64,000 nt of DNA from Trichobilharzia regenti (lineage: Eukaryota; Platyhelminthes; Trematoda; Strigeidida; Schistosomatidae): assembly GCA_944472135.2 (NCBI GenBank), contig OX235270.1, positions 75,897,168 through 75,961,167 of the forward strand. The letters are read 5' to 3'. The notes under the pieces are model-generated. The model saw nothing but the letters and a program-made list of their open reading frames with translations. It did no database searches and was not told the origin of the DNA. Shown here piece after piece: positions 32,401 to 44,400 of this stretch. Position 1 is the first letter of the stretch; each line of letters opens with the position of its first letter. Position numbers and translations under genes: made by a program.

Positions 32401-35400
32401 TTTACTCAAGGTGTTAAGAAGACTCTGCATCTTGTCAGAGTCTGCATCATATGCATAATTTAAAATGGTACATCAAACGGACAACAGCTAACACAATCAA
32501 CAAACTGTCAATCAAAATTCTTAATACTCTCAGCTATTTGGCAGAAATGCATTTCATTGTGGATAGAACTAGCAACCCCCTCAGGTGATTTATTCTAGTC
32601 TTTCTGTGCCTATCTAATGTCGTCAATCATCTATTAGTGCTAACGGAACGGTGATTAGTGTGTACATCACTGTATTAACTGATATAAAAGCATCATCTTG
32701 ACATAAACTTGCACTACATTTGCCAACCAGTGAACCAAAGCATGAATGGGAGATGGATATCAAGCCTTCAAATTTGCACGAAGTTGCCGAGATCACCCTC
32801 TATTTGAAATAAAAGAGATCATCAGGATCTGGTAGTCTGACCCTATTACTCTTTATAGATACTAATACGTAATGAATTGTCGACCGGATTGACTGCGATT
32901 CCTGGTATTACTTAAGAGCGTATATAGGCGCATGCATTGACCATACACTGACTCTTTCACAGGATTCGTACAACAGGAAGTTATCCCCTGTTGATACTTG
33001 ACATGTTTGTCATAGTGAGCACTGTGCTTGAATATGTACAGAACCTATTGTTGTCCAAGTTACGCTGAGAAAGATTGGTAAACTCATCAAGACATTCAAT
33101 TCGAAATTATGCAGAGTTTAAATAGTTTAGTTCAGTTGACAAAAGCTGATGAGAGAAAATGACATCACATGATCCTGATCAATTTCTTGTCCCTGCATTT
33201 TCATGTAAAATATCTGCTGTCTTGGAAGAAATGCTATTCAGTCTTCATCATAATAATTATAAGCATAAGAGTAAAAGTAAGTATATTGGGATTTTGGCTC
33301 ACCTGGTTTCGGCTTTACACGATCCGATATAACCGGTGTGGTCGTTCCTTTTTTTTGAGATTTGTGTCGTCGATTAGTAGCAACTGAAGGAAAACAAAAT
33401 ATAAGTTTTGCATTACACATCCTGACTGATGTAATAACAAGAAGTACCATACAAAGAATTAAGCTACCAAAAATTTAAAATAACTTCGGCCCGGGATACC
33501 CAACCACTGAACAGATAATCATTTGTTCATTTTCACCTCAAAAGGGAGCATGTGATTATTGTCGTGCCAGGATGAAGCATCTGGGTGACTGATAACTGGA
33601 GCGTGGATAACTAGGGCCCTACTGAGATGTCAGACGTGGCGGGGACTGCCGAGTAGTACCGTCAGCGTATACGATTACAGGGTTTTCAACTCCATAAGGG
33701 TAGTGGTTACATGTGACCTACGAAGTGTTGTGTACTTGTGAGAAGTTCTCAAGAGTGTTTTCACGAACTGCTGAGATGGACCGGTTATGTACCATCCAAG
33801 AAGCAATTCATGAGGCAGTTGAGGCCGGACAGTTGGGAGTGGGAAAACACCAACCATTCTGATGGTGCGTCTAGAAGGATATCTGGCAAGGAGTGTCTGC
33901 TTTCATGATCTAAAGCGTTATATGACGTTGTTTGCCTGGATCAAGATATCTACTCAGCAAATAGTATGGAAACCCGCGGCAAAATCACTGATAGATACCA
34001 GTTCTTCTGTAAGGGCGTGGCTCAAACATTAACGTAAACTCTTAGATGATGCTGTGTAACAGCTTGAGCTGACCCAAATAACACTTTTAAATCATGATGA
34101 ACATGATATGAGGATAGATAAACAAGAGTACCATTGAAAAAGCCGCATAAGAAAAAAATCATATACACAGAGACGGTTGGAACGAATATCTTCGGCACTT
34201 TCACTGTAATACAATAACTTAGGATCCAAATCAATCTGAACTTAACAATCAACAAAATATTAGAACAAGAGGAACGTGAAATAACTGTATCAATTCGAAA
34301 TATACTTACTACTCAGAAGTGCACCGCAAAAGTCATTACCTTTATCAGATTTTTTTGCCTTCACGTTCCCCAGTGGAACATAGGGCTTCAAGCTGGTGGC
34401 TTGAAGTTTCTGTAGCAGTGTTTATTTTACAGGATGGGGTCACTAGCCTCATGCCCAACCTTTCCTCTTTACCAGCATTATTTCTGGCCGGGGGTCGAAC
34501 CCTGGACCATGTGCACGGTCGGCGAGTGTCTTAACCGCTATGCCACCGACGCAGCTATTGAGATTACAGGTGACAAAATATTTACCTAAATAGGAATTTA
34601 ATTTCCAATGTGTAAATACTTACAATTATTTGATATAATAAGAATAAATTTAAAAATTGTCCACCCACAAAATAAAGTGATTCATTTTACGCTAATAACA
34701 GCTTTTTTCGCCAGCTATGATAAACTTGTGTTCATTTATGTCTTCTCAAGGAATCTTTGTCCTAGTGCCTCCCTTTAATCCCTTTTTATACACTAGAGGT
34801 TCATTTGTTTTCAATCTTTGTGTACTCACAGTTTTCAGACAGAACCAACATTCATTTGTTGACATTATACCCTTTTAATTACCAACGGCAATTGGTACCA
34901 TACTCGCAAACCGTACTAGAATACTGTCAGTATACAATACAGTACAACTTTGACAGAACAAACTGTTTCTTTAACAAAATAAGACTATTATTACTACAAT
35001 CAGTAAGAAGCGATTAATTAATCAATTAATTCAATACACATACCCCATAGTCGACATGAAATTGGATAACCCATAATAACTTCATTTTTGAACATTTTTA
35101 AAGCGGATTTACGCTGAGCATTTCTCTTAAAGAAAATAAACACATTCCTGTAAAAGAAAAATAGAATTATTTGAAAAAAAAAGAATCAGTTCAAAAGATC
35201 TTCATACGTAATGGATACAAGACAAACTACTGAAAATGTAATTAATTTTCTCCGTCGTCTTTGTTTACCAGCATACAGAAATATAAGAACAGTCACAACA
35301 GCAAAGCACTAAATGACAGTAAATTCATTTATTTTTTTCAACTTGTATTATTATTTACTTTTATTCTCTTGGGTGGAGTATAGGGTTTCAACTCCATGTC

Positions 35401-38400
35401 TCCATTTTGTCCTGTTCTCTGCAGTCTTCTTGGGCTTGACCCACGATTACCCAAAAGCTTTCAACTCCTGCTCACAGGATCTCCTCCGCGTCACCCTTGG
35501 ACTCACGCCCAACTCGTCGTTTCCCACATGGGTTCCACTTGACAGTCTGGTGAGCAATGTCACCTCTCACAGTCTTCTCAGAGTGTGTCTGATCGATCTC
35601 AATTTTCTTCGGCATTTTTATTGAACAACAGGGTTCTACTGGCTAGTTTTGGCAAATTAACTCTTTGAATGAATGTCACGGTATTGTTTGAAATTACACT
35701 ACCCTGTCTCCCGTACTAATGACAACTACTGATGGAAACTAGGATGAGCATTTTTTTTTCCTATTTTAAAATCATTATTTAAGTGAATCTGCATCCTAGT
35801 GAATGATACCTTTCTATCTAAAACTGCATGGAACTTGACTTTGGAATTAACAGTACTCTACGCTAATACACAATGTGAGAAAACCTCTTCTGATTTACAC
35901 TACTCACTCTGTCCTATTACAATAGAACGGCCACATAATGGACGAAGGGGGTAAGTGATACTCAGCTACTATTGTCAACCATCATGTAGGTTATCGAGAA
36001 CAGTCATAGCAATGTATTACATCGAATTTGAAGCTTATACAGATTAACTGTTACGTCACAATCTAACAGTTTTCAATGACTACATCGAAATGTTGAAGAT
36101 TAACCGTTAGTGCTGGTATTTACGAATATTTAGTATTTATAACTGCTATAGGAATAAGACCAGCTAGTTCTTTTCACTTCAATACCATCACACTGTATTT
36201 TTCAATTTATTGTTCTCTTGGGACATAGTGCTATGCTATATACTGCTATGCCACCGACGCACTTAGGTCAGGTGTTGTCTGAAAAAATTAAGAATAAGAT
36301 GATAACAATAATGACGGAGAAAGTGAAGTGAAGTGGAATGAATTCAAGTGCTAAAGTAGAATAAAATAAAAAAACATTATTATGATCAAGGTAAAGAAAG
36401 GGGTTTGACACAGCGTTTCTGAATACATAATTTAGGTTTTTGTACATGTATAACTAGAGCTTTAGCTATGCAAAAGTGGAGAAAATGTAAGTTTTTGGGA
36501 TGATTGGATTTGGTCTTGTATTATTATTATTATTATTGCTTCTTTGGGTTCCTAATGGAACATAGGGCTTCAAATGCACGTCTCCATTCGCTTCTGTCTT
36601 CTGCAGTGCTTTTCACCTGCATCCATGTTAGTCCATACTCTTTCAACTCCTCTTCACACGATCTCCTCCATGTCACCCTTGCACTGACGTCCCACTCGCC
36701 GCGTTCTTCCCTTTCGGCCTGGTTCCACTCGAGCAATGGCCTGACGCACGATGTCACCCAGCGGTCTCCTCAACGAGTGTCCAATTCATCTCCACTTTCT
36801 CCTGCATATTTGTTGGTTGGCGATTGGTTCTTGTTTTGTTTGTTCCCATAATTCCTTGTTGGTGATTCTTTCCGGCCCCCCGGCCATCTGATCTTCAGTA
36901 TAGATCCAGCGAAGACAGTTGTTAATAAAGGCCTGAGTTAGCCTGTTGGAAATATTCTTCGTGACCCGCCCGCCAAGTTTCTCATCCGTATAGAAGAACT
37001 GACTGAATTGACGTTTGTATTGAAAATCCGACTGAACTTTGTTGTTGATGCTGAGTGACGACTTCCAGATTGGTTTCAGGTTGATGAATGTGTTTCTCGC
37101 CTTCCCGATTCTCGCTCGATTTGACATCCTCCTCCATTCCGACTGGCTGTAGTTGAGACAATGCTCCCTAGATAAGTAACTGAATGAAGTAACCTCTTTC
37201 AAATCCCTCCCGTTGATGGTGATTGACTCTGGATGCTGCTGCTGTTGTTGTTTGTTGGTTATTTTCATCACCTCCGTCTTGTCTATGTTCACCTGGAGTC
37301 CTGTCTTCGCCGGCTGCTTCTTAAACCAGTTTACCGGTTTTCGCTTGAGAAGCCTTCGATTTTGTGTGACATCAAACATAAATCATCCACGTGCGAAATC
37401 CAGGTCTTCTAGGTTCTTCACGTCGGTCTAGGATATTCCTGTCTTCTCGTTTCCCACTGTCTGACACATAATCCAGTCAGTTCACCACAATTAGGAATAT
37501 CATTAGTGATAGATAATAAGCACCCTTGTCTGACTCCTGTGTTTACTGCAAACGCCTTGCTGAGTTTTCTGTTGTGGATCACTTGACATGTACCGTTGTC
37601 GTACAGCTATTGAATAAGGTTGATGAATATTTGGGGTACGCCGTAGTACTTAAGTAGTTTCCAAATTACTTCACGGTCAGCACTCTGTTGAAGGCCTTTT
37701 CGAAGTCGATAAAGTTGAGGCAGAGGTTTGATTGATGGCCATTCCATGCTTTGTTTGATGATGATGCGACCATCACACTCCTATACAGCACTATTTACCG
37801 GATGGAGTGCCGACTATAATAAACTGCTTACGAAAGTATTTATAACGGAACTTACAAATGTAAACAAATGTATTAATTACTAACCTGGTATTAGAATCTT
37901 GCACTGGTCTTGAGCTTAATCCAGCCACTGAATCTTCAGGAAATAACCCTTTAATATAACTATCTTCGATGACATTGGGTACTTCTTTAAGCCTCAAACC
38001 GAAACTAGCATTGGGATTGACAGGTTTAGAGGATTGTGTTTTCATACTACATTGAGCTTCTGCTCTAACCAGACGACCGCCAATATATTTGTGCTTACAT
38101 TCATTTAAAACAGCCTGGAGATCATCGTTACTCTTCATTTCTAATATGCAAGATCTGAAAGATGTGTTACAAAATTTTTTTACTTTTTGAAAAAGAAAAC
38201 GAACAGCTAACTACATCTTAGAATAATAAACTGGAATTCAAAGAGTATTGGCGGTGAAAGGCGGTGTAATGCATACACAAATAATGATAATAATAATAAT
38301 CAATAACTGAATATATGTAGACCGCATGACATGAAGTTTTTAGTAGTAATGCACAAAATCCGATTAGAAAAACAAGGTGACCTAACACAGGACAAAAGAG

Positions 38401-41400
38401 TATATTATATTACAGTATAGTGAAGTGAATAATTTTACGGAAATACTCAGTGAATGATCAGAGAAACAAAAGATTATTCAACAGACAAAATCTCCTTCAC
38501 GTATTTCATCATCTTTACAGATAGTGAAGCTGCTTTTCGAGTGAGAAGTGCCCCAAAGACAATTCTGCAGATAAGAATGCCCGCGAGTATGACTGAATAA
38601 AGATTCGATATGAGATCACCTGGTCCAAAACAGTCACAGAGCCAGCATCCCGGCCGATAACTGCTACCTTGTCGTGGTGGTCGGGCTTGAATACCCTAAT
38701 GACCCAACATGCTAAACTGACTGGGACCTGTCCCTACAGGTCCTACCATTTCACGAAGGTTGTTTGAATAGCAGTTAAACTAGAAGCAGTTACCATGGGG
38801 TACATGGGCTCCAGTATCCAATCGAATCAGATGGCGTATCAACACATACGGGTCACCGGAAACCATGGGAATGCAGCTCCTGACGCTGCTCCGCTGCCTT
38901 GCGGATTAGACTCCAAGTCAAAGGCTCGGGGGTGGTCCCTTAATAAAACCACCTGCTTCGGTCTGGGCGCCTGGGCAGTATCTCACCCCTCACACAATGA
39001 ATCGAATAATGCAATAAACAATCAATGAAACTTATCGCGTGCTATCACACGTGTTGCAATTTCCTTCTTTCTTCCCTTCCCAATGATAGTTAACCAATAC
39101 TGTTTGAACTCGTTAAGCATGACTGTTTTCCTTCCAGATCAAGTTCTTTATCCGTTCTCTACTTACATATATTTTTTTCTCTTCTTTTTTTCTTTTGATC
39201 TATGTTGTTTTATTATTATTGTGTGGCGCATCCTTCTTGGTGCTATATTGTATCAAGTTTTTATGCGTTTAAATAAATAGAGCCAGCATGGAAGAACCTT
39301 TTCCTATCGCCTATTGAGTGCTGAATAAATTGTCAAATGTCTCTAGATGTCGAATTCTTTAAACAGCAGAATCCCATAGCAATTCACTTAAAACAACAGG
39401 AACTCAGCGTACACTGTTGCTACTGTGGCCTGATATGGAATCTACAACCTCAGAAAATTTACATTATTTTTTCTGAATTTACCTGATGTTCAGTTTTGTG
39501 TTATACTCACGCAAATTATCGCGTAAATATATTTCAAACTGTAATCCAGCAATCACAATGATTCGATGTTACTTAAAACATTAATGTTGTCATTAACAGT
39601 AATTCTTAGACTATTGCGGATATATAACCGTAGAATCTGATAAAGAAAACATCGAGAAGAATATTCTTTGTTCACTAATCAGTCTTACAAAAATAAGCGA
39701 TAATTAACAAGACCGTGAAATATTTAACAGGGTGGAAATTACTACTGAGTGTCTACTTGATAAGTGTGGAGAAGACGAAATGAAGGAAAACAGAATGCAT
39801 CTTAGTAGTGAATAATCTACTAAAAATTAACTCCAACAAGTGTGAAGACGTTAAAAACTGTTAATTTCAGCTTAAGATGTAAAAGACAGTTGAAAGAAGT
39901 CATCGATTCTCATGACAGTTTTAAAGATTGACGACAATAATATGGGAATCAAATCAGAAATTAAGTATCTTGGAGTTATTCTCCCTTCTCATCTCTCCTG
40001 GTCTTCCCATGTCTTAGCGATCTCCAGTAAAATATTCCGCCTGACATTTTACATTAAGAAGTTAGGGCATTCGGGTATAACTCAACCCCTCCTCATACAG
40101 TTCATAAACTCTTGCATCCTACCTATCCTTCTTTATTGTTCACCCTTATTCTTTCCTGGTTTGCTTAAAAACGACTATGTCACAATTCGTAGAATTCTGA
40201 AGACTGTCAGTAGGGTGTGGTGTCCCAGTAGACCACATAGTTAACGTCGTTATCGATAGGCACTTGACTTCGTGCAATAAATTTGCTAGAGGGATTTTGT
40301 CTGACTTGGAGCGTCCACTTTACCCTCAACTTTCACCTTGCATCTCCTCAGGTAGAACAAGGAGTAACTTCAGAAAACTATATGCTCGCACGTCTAAGTA
40401 TAAGAATTCTATGATACCATACTCGGCACGTATTTTATGTGATGAAAATAGTGTCAGGCAAGAGTTAACTAACCTTTTTTCATCTAATAAATAAACAGTT
40501 TCCTCCATCCATCCTTACATACCTTCAAGTTTTACTTTTATTATTTCCATAAAATATTTATGGTCCTGTTGCTTCTTTGTTTTACTCTCATAATTGCAAA
40601 CACCAACTTATCTCTATGACTGCTGTAATATTTGTTTTTTCCCTCAGCATGTAAACAGAACAAATTCAATATTTTTAAACATGCTAGGATTTTTATACCT
40701 CATCGACAATACTGTGTGTAAAAAGCCCACGGCAATTTTCACAGGTATTATTATTATTACCTTAGCTGTTATCATTATTATTTCCATTTTATATGCTGCA
40801 TGTTTCTCACATTAACCTTATTGTAAATGTGGAAGATTTTCTGTGTGATCAATTTTATTTATAATTTGAGGAAATTAGGTGCAATATTGTGATTAATGCT
40901 GAAAATTCCATTCTGTATCACAAGTACTGTTTCTGGAATAAAGTAAATTATTATTATTATTATTAGAATAGGTCTGAACAAATTTTCCGGCTCATAGAAT
41001 TTGGGTCTGAGCTGACAATTTGCTAGCTTGTCTGTCATGCAAAAGTGTTGGAAGCCAATAATTATTGTACGGAAGTAAATACGTTTAAACCATTTCGACT
41101 GATTTCACAGCATATTACTTAGGATACTTAACTAAGAAATTTTGATACCCTCCTACTTTTCAGCTGAAAAAGGTGAAGTTTTCTACACAACTCACACAAA
41201 GACAATGGTGGCATTTTTTGGTGTGGTCAGTCAAGTGTACAGCTGATTGACTATTTAACTCAGGAAAACCCATTTAATTGCGTAGAAAGAAATTTTTTAA
41301 CGGAATTCTAACAGATTTCTGATTCAATTAAATTGCCAATCTACTAGGCCTTATTTGTAATAGAATGTAATGTGAGGACTCAAATATTATCACATTGAAA

Positions 41401-44400
41401 AATGATTGTTTTTCCCACCATTCATCTAGACAACAAATGTTTAAGAAGAAAATAGCTTAACGAAGATAAATGAAGACATCAATCATTTCGATGATGGACG
41501 GTAAATACAGCTGTGCTAGTGTGAACAATTTTGAGCTACATTACCAAGGTTTTCCAACCATTAATTTTTAGCATCTTTTCGACGCCAGTCAGACAATTTA
41601 CAATCTGTGTTAGCTAATGACTTTATGAGTTGGCATCATTCTAATGTCTGACTTCTCCCAATCTTTTTGCAACATAATTCTATTTCAGTTGACACTGCTC
41701 CTCCAGGAAGGCAGAGATTCGAAATACAAACCACCATATATCCCGCTATTAAAGCCAATAATTTCGCTTTTTTCGAACATTACCTCTAATTTTAACATTT
41801 GCTGACATGTTATTCCACTTAGTATGAACAGATGAAGGAAACTATTTATGGTGAAAAACTTAATCACTCGATCTTAGTTTATATTTTACGATGGAGTGAA
41901 CCAACTGGTACTCACTATTTGTGCCCTATCCAGTTACTCCTACAAACGAAATACATAGGTCAGGTTATCACATATTACAGTTTTTAAGGCAAATTATTAG
42001 TAGCATCTGAGCACAAAAAAGTACTTACCCATTAAAGATTCCAAGTTTATTTATGTCCAAGTGAATCTGATCTGCTAAAGGAAATTCCGCTTTAATTTCA
42101 TTTAAAGTTAATGAATATGGTAGATTTCTAATTCTTAAACAATTAGGTTTATTGGCCAAATGTTTTGTATTTTGGGATTTGATTACATTTTCATTAGATC
42201 CAACGATTATCCGATAATTTGGCTAAATGTTAAGTGAAATACAGAGAATACAATACAAGAAGAAAGCTGATTATGGCTACATCTGTAAAAGCATAAATTT
42301 CTCTCAGATCTTTTTGGAGTTGAGATATTTGGAGGATTTAATCATGAGCTGATATCAGTTAGAGAACTACTGGAAAACCTAGGAGTACTGGACAGCTGTT
42401 TCGTCCTAGTTTGGGGCTCTTCATCAGTACGCACCCACCATCAGGTTCTAACCCACGACCTTCTGGTTACAAGGCGAGCTAGCTCGTAGACCATTGAGCC
42501 ACTGGGACCCGATCCAATGGCCAGCCCATGAATTCTAACTTCTGCCTATTCACGACATAACGCGACCACTTTGCAATGTCTTCTTCGATAAGTAACCGTC
42601 CTCACTTTCAACCTGCTGTTTCCTACTGGTCATGGCTTCCCACTAGAACCCCAAAGTATCAAACTAGGATGAAACAGATGTACGGTACTCTCAGGTTTTC
42701 CAGTGGTTCTTTAACTGATGTCAGTTCATGATGAAATCCTCCATCCAATCACACAAAATCCCTACAAAACCAATACTCGAAAATTCAGATATTTGTTTTA
42801 AATTCAGTCTTGTTTCATTTTTCACTTATTATGAAACACTAAATACCAATTTGTTTTGTGCTACATTGCTTCACTTGAACTTAAAAATTATTGCTCTGAA
42901 GAAGGTAAACAATGAATCATCTCAATGTAAGTAGTGACAAAGCACTTTAACAACTGTAACCAGGATATATACATATATATAACTTAATAATTTCATACTG
43001 CTTCATCATCACGATGGACACACCGGAACGACAACAATACGCGACCTAACACTACTGTGCAATGTCCTTAGATGCCACCAAGGGGCAAGATACGAAACGA
43101 TGATAAGAATAAGAATATAACGAAAACTTTTAAAGTGCTATAAAGCACAACAGATTGCAACAATTCTCATTCCTACCAAAGCTAAACAAAGTTCAGAAGT
43201 TTCATGAAAGCATCAAATTACAGAGCATGAAGGCACACTTTGTTAAAAAGTTTAATGAGAGATATGAAACAACTACTTAAAAATTGACAATATTAACATC
43301 AAGTTAAACACCGCTGATTTACAAAATGTGTGTTTCACAAATGAACCAAAATTGAATAGATGCATTGAAAAAGCATGTGATGAAAAAAGTAGTTACTGTA
43401 CCATTTGAGTAATCTGAGTAAATCAATGAGGAATCAGGAAAGAGCTACGTGTTTATTCTAGCAGTCCGGAAATTCTGATGCACGGTTCCTCCGTGAAGCA
43501 TTCGTAAATGTTATTCACCTCCAGTTTCCAATTATAAAGCATAAAAGTCATTTTCTAGTTCAATATGAGGTAGCCAACTACAAATTTTCTTAGATAATAA
43601 GTCAAAAACTCTGCCACGATTAGTCTGAAATATCTAAGCATAATAGTTGAGGTTGACCAAATGTCTGGGATGAAATGTTAACGCTCTTGAAAGATACATT
43701 TTACATTTGGTCAAATGTATGCTCACATTTTTAAAATTGCTCGAGTCACAAATGCCCTATTATTCCTCGTCGACTAACTACCTTTTTATGTATAGCCTTC
43801 TATTGATTTATTCAAATATCTTTGATTGGCTTTGTCTCTTAGTACTGTAAAAAGTGTAACAATTGGGATTGAAGTTTAGTATCCGGTTTTTGTCATTATC
43901 TGTCACTTTATAAAGCAAATAATAACTATCAATTAGAACAAATGATCATTTAGGACAAATTATAAAGTATCATTAATATGTGATCACATAATTACCTTCA
44001 CACCACAAAATTCTAATGATTTTAAAAGCTTCACAGCATCCGAGTAATCTTTCTTGCTTGAAAAATCCAAAAATGCATATCTTGAACTAGCCTTCTTGCT
44101 TAGTTTCACAAGAGTAGCCAACGGGAAAACTTCCTTAAGGGTAAACTTATCTACACTATGTGGTAAACCCGTGATAAGCAGTTTTGGTACGACATTGGTT
44201 AGCTCAGCAACACTGTCTACAAATGTTACAAAAATACAAACTGACAGCAGACTCGATAACAAAACTGGTGAGCATAGAGTATAAAATAATTTTTACAAAA
44301 CTGATCATCCGATACGTAAGAATAAAAATCATATACATTTTAAAAAGGATCGGTTTGATAAATGCATTTAATAGTTAATAAATTGATGTAATTTGGAGAA

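Noticed and set aside
32164..32430. Small membrane protein on the minus strand
   Set aside because: The hydrophobic look is incidental; the order of residues fits the middle of an RTE reverse transcriptase and continues into C-terminal RTE motifs.
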